64,000 nt of DNA, from positions 152,904,961 to 152,968,960 of the forward strand of contig OZ038382.1 in the NCBI GenBank assembly GCA_964036045.1, in the 5' to 3' direction. The position numbers and the translations under genes are program-made. This document shows positions 41,801 to 48,885 of the stretch, one piece after another; within the stretch, counting starts at the first letter, position 1; the number at the start of each line of letters is the position of its first letter. The notes under the pieces were generated by a model. That model made no database searches and was not told where the DNA came from. It worked only from the letters and a program-made list of their open reading frames with translations. The DNA is from Eutreptiella sp. 'Long Island Sound 2002'. Taxonomy: Eukaryota > Euglenozoa > Euglenophyceae > Eutreptiales > Eutreptiaceae.

Positions 41801-44800
41801 TAGGTGAACACGGTAAATGGTGTGTTGTCAATTTGGGTCCCCCTTTCATTGGGGGGACCCTGCACTTTGCACTCCGCACCGCTTTCCCACCCCCCTGTCC
41901 TGCTCTCCACTCTTCCCCTCCTTAACCCGAGCCTGAGTGAACCTTAATCAACCTGAGTAAACCCAAGTGAAGCAGAATGGACCCTGAATGGACCTGCATG
42001 AACTTGGGGTGCACTGTGTGCACGTGCAGCGCCGTAAACATGGGGCGCACAGGTGTGAAAAGTGCCGTAAACACCACGGAGGTTTCCATTAAGTGTAGGG
42101 ATTGCCAAAAGGGGGATGGAAGGCAGTTTGGCACACTTCTAATGTAAGCGTTTACGGCGCCAGTGCCGAAACCGTTTACAGTGCTGGTGCCGTAAATTGG
42201 CAAGACGAGGCGCTATGTGAATGTCGTTTGCTGATTGAAGATCCCGCCCTCGAGCTCAGCCCCGGCTTGATGTGGCGGTGCCGTGGAGAGTGATGGTGTC
42301 AACAAATCAACGTGCACGGAACTTTTTTGTTCCGGTGTATATTTCCCGGATAGTGTACACTGAAGCTAATTATCCCGTACCCTGCGGCGCGCAGTAAGCA
42401 CTCCCTATGGCTGCCACAGGTCCCATTCCACTTTTTCTGGTTTCTCTGTTTTGGACCCCCGAACCAATGATGGGATGCTAGGTGCTTTCTCCGCCTTTCC
42501 AAGATTGGCCCCCGTATGTGGCCCACCGGTGAGGACTTAGCCTTTTTCAAAGCGGCATGGGTTGGCACAAAAATCGCAATTTCGGGGTGAACCCAACAAC
42601 CCCCGGAGACCCTTGGGCTGTTGTTGTGTGATCATTTGGTGACAATACGAGTGCGTATCAAGCCAGGGTGAGCAGTGTGGCACGAACCAGGCTGTCCTAG
42701 TGGTGCTTCTTGGCCCCCGAATGTGCTGTTTGGGGTTGTTTGCACTGTGGTGGGCCAAATTTGGTTGGCCTATTGCTGCTGTTGTGTGTGGATTTGGACC
42801 CAGGTCCCAGTCCATTTTTTTCTTCTACATGGACCCCGAACCAATGACGGGGTCCCGGGTGTTATCTCCGCCTTTCCAAGATTGGCCCCTCCATGGGGCC
42901 CCACAGTGGGGACTTGGGATGGGTTGGCTGAAAAATCACGATTTTGAGGTGACCTCCGATGATCCCCGGGGACCCTTGGGCCATTGGTGGGGAATCATTT
43001 GGTGGCAGAGCCGCGAAGCACCAACTAGGGCCTCCTAGCAGTGCTTATTGGACCCAAAGGCGCCGTTTTGGGCCCACTAGCACCGTGTGGCTCAATTTGG
43101 TTGGCCTGGCACAAAGTTTCCAACATCATCGGCCTTTTGTGTTCCTCTTCGAGGCGCCTTGCCGCAGGAAAGAGAATTTTCAGCATTTCATTCAACTTTT
43201 TTCTTTTTCTCCCCTTTTTTTTGGGTTACAGTTGACCGCAACCCTCTTCCCGGGGATAAAATTACACACGTATTGCCATTACCCCCTGAGTGAGTGAAAG
43301 ACTGGCATGAAAACGGTGCCAAATCCAACCCCCCCTGCTGAAAGGGCATGGAACGCCACTCAATGGTCTTACGAGACCCTTAGTTTGGGATCTCGCCCCT
43401 CTTTGAACACCAAATCCGTGATTCTTCAGTCTGTCCAGAGTTGATGCGAAAGTTCAAAAAGGCATTGGTATCCTCCTTCTTTGCACTTTTTATTTGGGAG
43501 GTGGGCATGTCTCCCAGGCGATGGCGATGTGTGGTTGAATGGGTGGGTCTGGTTCTTTGTGCCTTGTGATGACCTTCAAGTAGTCGTCGTGCAAATGGCG
43601 TGAGCACACATTTTATCGATTTCAGATGGGAGCAATGTTCTACTACAAGCAAGCATGCTCCATTCAGAGTGAGGTGGAAATCAAGAAGGAAGTACCAAAG
43701 CCTGAGTCTGCCCAGGTGCTGGTTGCTGATGTATACGGCTGTGTCTTTCTCTCCGAATGGTGGTGTTTTTGTCTGTGCATTTCTCTGCTGGCTAGTAATG
43801 CTCAGGATGCGCTGTAGTCCTTCAAGGTCAATTCGCCATCAAGGCTGTGCAACTTATTCAGGATGCTCAACAGTTGTTCAGGAAGGAGGATTTCTGGATA
43901 AAATTCATTTTGAAATCAGTGAGTTCCGAATGGAAAAAAAATGATTGAGAACAGAAAACAGCAGTAGAAGCAGAAGGGTCTTCCTTCCCTGTGATGATGG
44001 GCTGCAGCAGGAGGCACAAAGGTGGGGAGCAAGAGCAGCAGAAGGGAAGGGGATTCATTATCAGAAGTAATGGAACTGGACTCCAGGAGGTCCATGTCCA
44101 CTGGTAGTGCCAGGAATACAGCAGAATTTCCACATTAAGATCTGCGCCATTTCCGCCTGTGGTCTGCGCAAAGCACAGGATCAAGATCATGGTGATATTG
44201 CAGGTCATCGATTTCGGGAGGGGGAAAATTGAGTTCACCATAAAAAATGGGCAATTGGAATACATGAAGAAAGCGCTTTCATGCACTCCTTGGGGATGAT
44301 GAGGTGGAAAATTGAGGTGACACTGCAATGTCTCACTCTCCATTTCGTGTCGCAGAAAGGTGTGTACAAGACCTTTTGGGGGTCTGGAGGGGGGGGTCCT
44401 GGATTCGAAACAGCCACCCCCCCTTGGGAAAAACAGTGACAAAGGTGCGACCGAATTTTTTCGGCCTTTTCGAGGAGGTAAGAAAAATTATACTCAAAAT
44501 GCTCAGATTTTTGTGGAGAATTCAATAATGGGTGAAAAACATGAAAATTTTTTTTGACCCCCAACCCGACATCTGAGGTGGACCTTGGCTGCTGGGAGCC
44601 CGGAGCTGATGGTTCAAAAAATTGCACCCCATTTGTGTATGTTCAAAATGATCAGCGCGTCATGAGGATCTTTTTCAGGTATGCATATTGGGGTCCCCCC
44701 CCCCCCCCCACCAAAACCCCCCTTTGGACCCCCAAAAGTTCTTCAACACAGTTCGGTGTCAATATTGGAACAGCCCCCCCCCCCCCCTTGGTTTTCCCCA

Positions 44801-45021
44801 CTTGCAGAGGTTAGTATGCTACCCACCCAAAACAGATGCAGATTCATATACCAGGAAGATAATCTGCTTCAGCGAAGGGTTGTTTGCGTTTGGTTTCCAC
44901 TCCATCCTTTCCTGTTTCCTGCTGCACAATACAGGTGAAGGCAGAAGACGGGGAGAATGCTCCAAAGACTGAAGAAAATGGGAAGCCTGAAGAAAACGAC
45001 ACCCAACCCATGGAGGAGTGA
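9451..45021 (+). CDS. CCAR1-like: CCAR1/CCAR2 (DBC1 family) homologue, 25-exon gene model
   Basis: CCAR1 and CCAR2 are nuclear coactivators that connect transcription, splicing and apoptosis control. I joined 25 exons by GT-AG boundaries; every phase fits and the sum is 4,251 coding bases including the stop (1,416 aa). Order: Q/Y/A/G prion-like region (residues about 1-643), Q/A coiled coil (644-759), G/K linker, LAIKA-like segment with VLDLKHRFPYL (about 806-820), DBC1 domain with [17 protein letters not shown], charged coils, the segment containing [10 protein letters not shown], a long K/E stretch, a degenerate EF-hand (FLYFDTST...RADLIRAL), and the acidic tail ending MEE. Human CCAR1 has the same DBC1-charged-EF-hand order. 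S1-like and SAP modules were not found. The start ATG at 9451 has A at -3. Only about 12% of the span is coding. One extra exon (17626-17778) is possible. Confidence 0.85.
9722..9989 (+). CDS. CCAR1-like: CCAR1-like exon 2 (AYAQQ repeats)
   Basis: The acceptor TTTTCTAG precedes it. The exon encodes almost only Ala, Gln, Tyr, Thr and Ser in AYAQQ-like units and ends in phase 1 at GCAG|GTACG. The intron before it is only 145 bp. Confidence 0.8.
10116..10588 (+). CDS. CCAR1-like: CCAR1-like exon 3 (AYQQ/YSQQ low-complexity)
   Basis: The acceptor TTTTTAG precedes it, and the split codon is completed as Ala. 157 full codons follow, with many YQQ and AAAAYSQQ units. It ends in phase 0 at CAG|GTCTTT. 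The Tyr-Gln spacing resembles FET-type prion-like domains. Confidence 0.8.
11519..11626 (+). CDS. CCAR1-like: CCAR1-like exon 4
   Basis: The acceptor CCTTACAG precedes it. 36 codons include [17 protein letters not shown]. The donor AAG|GTGTAG is less standard than the others, so the 3' boundary is the least certain in this part of the model. Confidence 0.65.
12356..13309 (+). CDS. CCAR1-like: CCAR1-like exon 5 (GYGQQ minisatellite, P/A/W/Q-rich)
   Basis: The longest exon, 318 codons in phase 0, between ATCTGCAG and AAG|GTATGC. It has A/K/P/Q-rich blocks, then 13 YGQQ units of mostly 7-8 residues, then K-P-A and PWQQ blocks, and ends with two AAAAQLFQ motifs. The YGQQ block at about 12556-12875 is also a DNA minisatellite of about 21-24 bp. 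Confidence 0.85.
12556..12875 (+). repeat. Coding minisatellite (GYGQQAAG units)
   Basis: Tandem units of about 21-24 bp with the core GGATACGGGCAGCAGGCGGC encode GYGQQ followed by AAG, AST, ATT, AVG, QAAA or PAS. I count 13 YGQQ units. The third positions are nearly uniform, pointing to recent expansion by slippage or unequal exchange. Confidence 0.85.
13650..13790. repeat. Intronic GGGGGTACCCCC repeat, family 2 copy 1
   Basis: Poly-G, then a poly-C run, the palindrome TCCGGGGGTACCCCCC, an A-run, GCACCCC(C/A)TGTAG and CCTTCACTTTG..ACATTGT follow in the same order as in a copy at 35789-35975. It lies in intron 5. Confidence 0.6.
13855..13922. repeat. Partial copy of the ACTCAAAATACTCAG repeat family
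   Basis: It shares ACTCAAAAT.CTCAG, then GAACTCAATAATGG(A/G)TGAAAA, with longer copies at 20884-21125 and 44487-44705. Confidence 0.5.
13951..14476 (+). mobile_element. Probable tRNA-derived SINE, copy 1
   Basis: The head has TACCCTAGTGG (13961-13971) and GGTTCATCTCT (14004-14014), spaced like the A and B boxes of a tRNA-type pol III promoter. The body from CCGATAAGAGGCCAGG (14176) to the poly-C/palindrome/ACCAGG end (about 14476) is shared with 36884-37200, which has a different head. It lies in intron 5. It could instead be two unrelated repeats side by side. Confidence 0.5.
14774..14842. repeat. (CA)n(GA)n microsatellite
   Basis: A CA run from about 14774 is followed directly by a GA run to 14841, and then by CAACAA units, in intron 5 shortly before exon 6. 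Confidence 0.9.
15007..15141 (+). CDS. CCAR1-like: CCAR1-like exon 6 (Q/A/K coiled coil)
   Basis: The acceptor CTGCAACAG precedes 45 codons, AAQQQQQQW then [19 protein letters not shown], a helix-forming Ala/Gln/Lys pattern. The donor is CAG|GTACTG. Confidence 0.8.
16608..16820 (+). CDS. CCAR1-like: CCAR1-like exon 7 (Q/A-rich coiled coil)
   Basis: 71 codons between CCTTCAG and AAG|GTGTGC. The segment [20 protein letters not shown] and the following Gln/Ala/Arg run continue the helix of exon 6. The end is GGKGAFPGK. Confidence 0.8.
17626..17778 (+). CDS. Possible extra CCAR1-like exon (Q/P-rich)
   Basis: An open 51-codon segment in phase 0 at both ends lies between GCCAG and AGG|GTGTAA inside intron 7. 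It reads [18 protein letters not shown], then [15 protein letters not shown], and ends RRRLKYDCR. It would fit without disturbing the frame, but I see no homology to CCAR proteins and its splice sites are mediocre. I left it out of the main model. Confidence 0.3.
18610..18708 (+). CDS. CCAR1-like: CCAR1-like exon 8 (G/K linker)
   Basis: 33 codons, [20 protein letters not shown] then [12 protein letters not shown], between GCATACAG and CAG|GTATGC. No domain; the composition continues the low-complexity region. Confidence 0.7.
19345..19712. repeat. Repeat cluster with duplicated TAGCTACGCCCTTGTCC block
   Basis: A block starting GCTACGCCCTTGTCC and running through AGGCGTAGGGAC occurs near 19371 and again near 19629, about 258 bp apart. 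GTAGCTAGGACAAGGGGGGG at about 19688 is an inverted partner of the first edge. It is a possible non-autonomous element in intron 8. Confidence 0.45.
19750..19814 (+). CDS. CCAR1-like: CCAR1-like exon 9 (start of LAIKA-like segment)
   Basis: The acceptor GTCCACAG precedes 65 bases ending in phase 2 at CACAG|GTGCCA. It encodes [20 protein letters not shown] plus His. Joined to exon 10 it gives [20 protein letters not shown], which aligns with the MMELRRRYQNLYIPSDF region of human CCAR1. The join is what identifies this short exon. Confidence 0.75.
20884..21125. repeat. Dispersed intronic repeat, copy 1
   Basis: It shares TTTTGTGGAGAATTCAA, CCCGAC, GGACCTTGGC, ATTC.CAATGATCAGCG and a poly-C end in the same order with 44487-44705. 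A partial copy is at 13855. No coding content. Confidence 0.6.
21600..21762 (+). CDS. CCAR1-like: CCAR1-like exon 10 (LAIKA-like segment)
   Basis: The acceptor GTGGGCAG leaves one base to finish the split Arg codon, followed by 54 codons containing [20 protein letters not shown] and [12 protein letters not shown]. It ends in phase 0 at AAG|GTGTGC. This matches the part of CCAR1 just before the DBC1 domain. Confidence 0.85.
22063..22204 (+). CDS. CCAR1-like: CCAR1-like exon 11 (DBC1 domain, first part)
   Basis: 142 bases from CCGTGCAG to CCAG|GTCCGC, phase 1 at the end. It encodes [13 protein letters not shown] and [15 protein letters not shown], corresponding to the first strands of the DBC1 (Nudix-like, catalytically inactive) domain. 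Confidence 0.85.
22401..22564 (+). CDS. CCAR1-like: CCAR1-like exon 12 (DBC1 domain core)
   Basis: The acceptor GCTGCTGCAG leads to a split Glu and then WIQELDGDE and [17 protein letters not shown]. The latter closely matches the TAIRCCKALTGIDLSVC motif of human CCAR1 and is the strongest single family signature in the gene. It ends in phase 0 at CAG|GTCCGT. Confidence 0.92.
25286..25375 (+). CDS. CCAR1-like: CCAR1-like exon 13 (end of DBC1 domain)
   Basis: 30 codons, [20 protein letters not shown] then [24 protein letters not shown] corresponds to ETVVLFFPDVWHCLP in CCAR1. The splice sites are TTGTCACAG and GAG|GTATCT. It follows a 2.7-kb intron. Confidence 0.85.
26228..26356 (+). CDS. CCAR1-like: CCAR1-like exon 14 (charged helix)
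   Basis: 43 codons with the motif [19 protein letters not shown], then [14 protein letters not shown]. The acceptor GTTGTAG is the best-phased choice; the donor GAG|GTATGC is chosen over an internal GTGAGC because exon 15 needs phase 0. Confidence 0.75.
26729..26827 (+). CDS. CCAR1-like: CCAR1-like exon 15 (coiled coil)
   Basis: 33 codons, [20 protein letters not shown] then [13 protein letters not shown], between TTTTGTCAG and CAG|GTATCT. Typical heptad spacing. The longest intron of the gene, 7.7 kb, follows. Confidence 0.8.
34552..34628 (+). CDS. CCAR1-like: CCAR1-like exon 16
   Basis: 77 bases after TATCTGCACAG encode [20 protein letters not shown] then NLIGL and two bases of Arg, donor GAG|GTATTG. 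With exons 17 and 18 it forms a segment that aligns weakly with the SLSVLLDYRLEDN region of CCAR1. The phase fit supports it. Confidence 0.65.
35382..35424 (+). CDS. CCAR1-like: CCAR1-like exon 17
   Basis: 43 bases between CATCCACAG and GAG|GTATTG finish the split Arg and encode [14 protein letters not shown]. It corresponds to the DNKEHSFEVSL part of CCAR1. It was identified by phase and the position of its neighbours. Confidence 0.6.
35560..35604 (+). CDS. CCAR1-like: CCAR1-like exon 18 (micro-exon)
   Basis: 15 codons, [15 protein letters not shown], between CTGTCACAG and [19 protein letters not shown] matches LFAELFNEMLQ of CCAR1. The intron before it is only 135 bp. Confidence 0.75.
35789..35975. 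repeat. Intronic GGGGGTACCCCC repeat, family 2 copy 2
   Basis: Same order of elements as at 13650-13790: G-run, long C-run, CTCCGGGGGTACCCCCC, A-run, GGCACCCCATGTAG, then CCTTCACTTTGGCACATTGT. It lies in intron 18. Confidence 0.6.
36084..36196. repeat. GCGCTATACAAATG repeat pair, LINE/SINE-tail-like
   Basis: GCAAGACGAGGCGCTATACAA... (about 36101) and GCAAGACGGGCCGCTATATAC... (about 36159) are near-identical tandem units ending ATGTCGTTTGTTG. A third copy is at 42200-42233. GCGCTATA(T/C)AAAT is the known end motif of many CR1/L2-type LINEs and their partner SINEs. Confidence 0.45.
36690..37200 (+). mobile_element. Probable SINE, copy 2
   Basis: It starts with a tRNA-A-box-like TGTGGCGTAGCGGTTA (about 36697). 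From 36884 to 37200 it carries the same body as the element at 14176-14476, including TTTGTGCC.TTAAACACAAA- and CATCCATGGTTACCTTG-like blocks and the C-run/palindrome/ACCAGG end. The two bodies differ by scattered substitutions. It lies in intron 18. Confidence 0.55.
38033..38112 (+). CDS. CCAR1-like: CCAR1-like exon 19
   Basis: 80 bases after GTCTTTCAACAG encode [20 protein letters not shown] then EVRVAK and two bases of Lys; the donor is AAGAA|GTATGT. Phase 0 in and phase 2 out fit both neighbours exactly, which decided between three competing frames. Confidence 0.7.
38222..38345 (+). CDS. CCAR1-like: CCAR1-like exon 20 (charged coil)
   Basis: After a 109-bp intron the split Lys is completed and 41 codons follow, with [20 protein letters not shown] and then a K/E-rich end. 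The donor is GAG|GTTTGT. It corresponds to the basic/acidic coil of CCAR1. Confidence 0.8.
39132..39362 (+). CDS. CCAR1-like: CCAR1-like exon 21 (K/E-rich acidic stretch)
   Basis: 77 codons between CTACCGCAG and AAG|GTTCTT, almost entirely Lys and Glu with Thr and Ala. It contains a tandem EEGKEETK unit and ends KDEDEAMK. Human CCAR1 has an equivalent K/E/D stretch before its EF-hand. The DNA is a GAGGAGAAGAAGGA-type repeat. Confidence 0.82.
40019..40129 (+). CDS. CCAR1-like: CCAR1-like exon 22 (EF-hand, first half)
   Basis: 37 codons, [20 protein letters not shown] then [29 protein letters not shown] aligns with DLLMAFVYFDQS of human CCAR1. The intron cuts within the loop. Splice sites are CTTAATAG and ACG|GTATGC. 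Confidence 0.88.
41118..41252 (+). CDS. CCAR1-like: CCAR1-like exon 23 (EF-hand, second half)
   Basis: 45 codons starting [20 protein letters not shown], then [12 protein letters not shown], corresponding to CGYLLEKDLEEILYTLGLHL in CCAR1. The loop ([17 protein letters not shown]) is longer than a canonical 12-residue EF loop, so calcium binding is doubtful. It ends GGDRQQ at CAG|GTGCCC. Confidence 0.88.
42030..42196. repeat. GCCGTAAAC words with an inverted pair
   Basis: GCCGTAAAC/T recurs near 42032, 42062 and 42189, and its complement GTTTACGGC is near 42150. TTTACGGCGCCAG at 42151 and CTGGTGCCGTAAA ending at 42196 form an imperfect hairpin. Confidence 0.5.
42453..43150. repeat. Imperfect tandem duplication, period about 378 bp
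   Basis: GGACCCC(C)GAACCAATGA begins at 42453 and again at 42831. Both copies continue with CTCCGCCTTTCCAAGATTGG, GGACTT, GGGTTGGC, GGAGACCCTTGGGC- or GGGGACCCTTGGGC- and ATCATTTGGTG in the same order. It lies in intron 23 and is clearly diverged. Confidence 0.75.
43626..43715 (+). CDS. CCAR1-like: CCAR1-like exon 24
   Basis: 30 codons, [20 protein letters not shown] then [10 protein letters not shown], between GATTTCAG and CAG|GTGCTG. FYYKQ lies where CCAR1 has FYRKLTD after its EF-hand. Confidence 0.72.
44487..44705. repeat. Dispersed intronic repeat, copy 2
   Basis: Partner of 20884-21125, in intron 24; the two share blocks in the same order including TTTTTGTGGAGAATTCAA and ATGATCAGCG and end at a C-run. 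Confidence 0.6.
44935..45021 (+). CDS. CCAR1-like: CCAR1-like exon 25 (acidic tail and stop)
   Basis: After GCACAATACAG, 28 codons encode [20 protein letters not shown] then NDTQPMEE, stop TGA at 45019-45021. The long C-terminal coiled coil of animal CCAR1 is absent here. Confidence 0.82.
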   Translation: MKAEDGENAPKTEENGKPEENDTQPMEE

Positions 45022-48000
45022 GTGTCTTGGATAGTCCCAAGTCAGTAGTAGGACTGCTGATGCTTGCATGATCTGTGGCAGCAGATTCACTGAATTCGGC
45101 AGCTTCCCCCTGGGTTCTTGTCTTGTCAGTCTCGATGTGCTGCGTCGTGTCTGAGAGAACAAACAGGAGTGATTGGTTCGTTTCAAGGGATGCGACGTTG
45201 CCAATCAGCATCATTGTACAATTCTGTGCCACAGGTTGGTGTTTGTAGATTTGCATTTGTTGCGTTTTGTGACTCTGTGTTGCTGTATGCGTTGTGTGGC
45301 ATTTGTCTGTGGATGCATGCAAATGTGCAGATTCCAAGGACCAGGTTTTGTATGCTCACGAACAATATTGAGTCACTTTTACCTCACGATTTTATGACAA
45401 TGCACAATGCACGTAATGACCTTTGAAGTTACAGTTGCAGGAATTTAGATACCAAACGTATTCTCCTTCCACAAGGGAGTAACCCACTTTGATCTTGCAA
45501 GTTCGTGCTTGATGATATGAGTGCAATTAATGGTTCAGAGCCACCACCACGGGTTGGGGAAGAAAGCTTTACACCGCATTGACTGCTACCGAATTGATCA
45601 CCTTCACAGTAAGGTGGCCCAGAAAAGCTGCACCGTGTGCACATGCGTGATTTTGTGAGTGAAGTTTGCCGGATTTGGGGCCTCTGAAGACCATAGGCCA
45701 TAGAACAAGGTTCACAGTTTTGTCCACATTTTTGACAGGTATTTTACGGTCTGTCATGAGGTCCAGAAGCCTTGGCAGGTTGGTTGGGTGTTGCTTTTCC
45801 AGGGGTCCTTTGTTGCTCTCCATGTTTCTCAAGCTGAAATGGTGCAATTTGTTTCACATCATGCCACACTTTTGCAGGGGTTGCGTTTAGCACTCCAGCA
45901 TGATTGCCCACCATGGAAGGTTTGGCTGGGAGCAACATTCTGTGCCACACACCCACACACTGTGAGGATTGTGCAGTCGGTGGCACCCAATTATCAGAGC
46001 ATTTTGCAGCAGCTCTGAAGTTTAGTTGGTCGCTCAGTTTCCAGCGAGGGTACAGTCCAGGTCAGTGCTTTGTGGACCTTTTTGCTTTGCCTCAATCCTT
46101 CACAGTAAGGTTTTACCTGCTCTTTCACCAGTTAAGACCATGTATTCAGATTCAACTTTCCCCAATTTCCCGATGAAACAATGAAGCGGCCCCTGCAGGG
46201 ACAGGGGTCAAGATGCTTTGACCTCGCATTTACTGTTATGCTTTTTTTTATTCAAACCTTTCCCAGCGCCCGAAGAAATTTTCTTGTGACCCTTTGGATT
46301 GTGAAGAGGATTGGCAGGCCCCTCCCATGTTACATGCCAGGAACGAGTGGTCTGCCAGGTTGAGGGGAACTTCAGCAGGGTGTGAATGTTGTATCCTCCC
46401 GAGCTTGAGAATGGAAGTGGGGGAAATTGGATAAGTAGTATTGCTGCATTTGGTGCTGAGGGTTTGAAATGTGTTTTGAGAAAGATCTTGTTAGTTTTCT
46501 GCAGGTTTGCTTTAGAGACAAGGTGGTATGGAAACGGGAAGATTGCACATCAGCATGAATGCGTGTATGAAGGACCGGGACGGGGGATGCAGTGAGGTCT
46601 GAAGAACGCAACATGGCTGATGTACACGGAGGAACAGGTTCAATTTGAGAACAGTGTTCAACTGGTCAGACAATTGTGGTCATTCGCAGTCTCAGCAGTA
46701 GTGAGCACAGAGGGCCAAGAATCGGATGGGTGTTGTTGCTTTGCATTTGTCCGCCATTCCTTAGTGGTGTTTTTTGTGTGCATCTTTGAAATTTATGCTG
46801 AAAGGGCTGCTGGTCCATTGCAACTCTGGGGGAGGGGGCTAGGGCGTTGCTTTAATTTTCATTCCGGCAGGGGGGCGGGGGGGGGGGGGGGGGGCTGGAC
46901 CCGTCCCTCCCTCCTTTGGACTCCCTGCCCCCTCCGCTCCGATTCACCTCAGAATCAGGGTTATGCGAATATTTTTTCGTGTGGGCCAGTTTTTTCCTCC
47001 CGCGCCTTCGGTGCACCTACAGCAGGGTTCTTTGGTCACTCCACTGTATCTTTTGTTCCCTCTGTTGCAGACACCATGTCCCAGCGTCCCATATGTGCAT
47101 TCTTCAGCACCCCGTTCCAACCGTGTCCCCGCCCAAAACGCGAGGACGTTGTAAACGCGATCCTCTGTTTTCGCTTCCAAGAAAGATGGACTGGGAAGAA
47201 AGGGCAAGAGGCATACAATGTGGCACAGAAAGCATGTTCGACATTTTTTCTGAACACTCCATGAAGTGTCCGCCCCAAGCAGTGACTCGTCATCCATCTC
47301 AGATTCTTCTGGTTCTTTTTCCAGCTCAGAAGAGGATGATGACATTTTTGAGCCCAGCTCAGGTGGCTCAGGTGAGTCAAAATCTGATTGATTTTTGGCA
47401 AACAATTTGATAACAATGAGCATTCCACCGTGTTTCCTGTGCACCATGTATGGACGCAAAAAGATGATTTGAGCACCTGCGTTTAGACATTATGACAAAT
47501 GTATATTTTGTATGGGTCAATGTGGTGGATTTTTGCAATTCCTGGCCGATATGGTTCATTCCGGGGGGGGGGGGGGGCCCTTTCTCCCCTCCGCTCAAGC
47601 AATGCCCTGGGGGAGGGGTTTTTAAGCCTGTGTGAATAAGGGGATGGGGGGCCGTAACGCATAGGTTTGAAGGGCCAAGCCGGCAAATTTTCGATAACAA
47701 TGTGGTCCCAAAAAGGTTTATTTTTGGTAGCCACAGTCATACCGACATGAACAGCACCAGCAGGAGTGATAGTCATATATTGCAAAAGTTATGGCAATAA
47801 CATTGAGCTATCCAATGTACCACTTTTGGAATTTTTTTTGCGCATGTAAGCACGTGTTTTCAGGATCTTTTTCCTGAGGAAGGGCCATTCAAGCCTTTGC
47901 CGCAACACCCCAGCTTTTTCTTCGGTTCTCAGAGCTCGGCCCGCCAACATGACACCAGATTTGCCAGTACACGTTTCATACATATTTGACAAATCATATC

Positions 48001-48885
48001 TCAGACACGTCGTGCCTCTTGGGTTGCGCTACATTTCGCGATTCAAATTTTTTATTTTCAGCTGCTTTTTTTTTGCGGAAAAGGTGGCCTCTGCTCAGTG
48101 CATTTCAACCAAAATACTCTCGGGTTTCCGAATGGTTGCAAAAGGGTAATGGCCGCTTGTTCAAATCCCCCCCGCAGGGGGCTGGCTTCTGTGGGGGTCG
48201 GGGTGTTGGGGGCCCCTGACCCCGCGCCAGAAGCAGTGACAAACTACTACGTTATGCGGCCCCCCCCCCTGGAAGACAGCCCTTCTCAAAACCCTGCAAT
48301 GCAGCCCCTTAAAATGATCGCAATGGAATTCTAAGAACGCGGCTTTTCTTCTTTTTGGCCGATGATGGTCTTTTCTGTGAATTAGGACCGTTTTTAGCAG
48401 CTTTTCGGGCAGTCTCTGAAAATTTGGGGCTGAATTTTGTATTGGCTCTTGCTTGCCAAGTTACATCATGTTGTAGCCCCTTAAAATGACCGGCTCGGGC
48501 CAAAATGTCAGAAAAGCAACCTAATTGGCCAAGTCAGGTGCCTTTTTGATGATTTACGGTGAATTTTGTGCGTTTTTTGGCAGTTTTTTGCCATTTTTTT
48601 CGCCATATTTGGCATGTATACTTGCTGCCCATCTGGCAAACCTTTTCTGCCAACGGGGCAACCATATTGTGCAAGAGGCAAGAGGCAGCACCCGCTAGGC
48701 TACGTTTCTGTGGGGCTTGGCCCACAAAAACGGAGCCTAGCGGCCGGCGCTGGCGCCGTTGCTCCCGTGTTTTCATGGTTTTCTCCTTCTCCGCCTTTGA
48801 ATGGTCTTTTTGCCTTTGTGCTCCTGGTCCTCCCCGTTCTCATCTGAGCATCCATGCGACCCCACCTCGTGCATCTTTCCCCCGC
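45022..48885. other. Region without a recognised gene
   Basis: The first few hundred bases must include the CCAR1-like 3' UTR; no clear polyadenylation signal was picked. Long G-runs occur near 46870 and 47563. On the minus strand, 47459-47230 reads as an acidic Ser/Glu/Asp-rich peptide and 45740-45590 has closely spaced Cys pairs. These could be pieces of a dead transposase but I could not confirm a family. Confidence 0.3.
48692..48743. repeat. 23-bp-arm hairpin
   Basis: Left arm 48692-48714 and right arm 48721-48743 pair at 21 of 23 positions, with a loop of about 6 bases. The arms contain CCGCTAGGCT and AGCCTAGCGG. No T-run follows, so a terminator is unlikely. Confidence 0.65.

Noticed and set aside
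46620-47264. 214-codon plus-strand frame
   Set aside because: It crosses a long poly-G tract and has no motif; it starts at a non-ATG codon and looks like chance.
45429-47459. A piggyBac-like transposase on the minus strand (acidic N-terminal piece, Cys-pair C-terminal piece)
   Set aside because: No DDE core was found between the two pieces and the Cys spacing is not convincing; kept only as a note.
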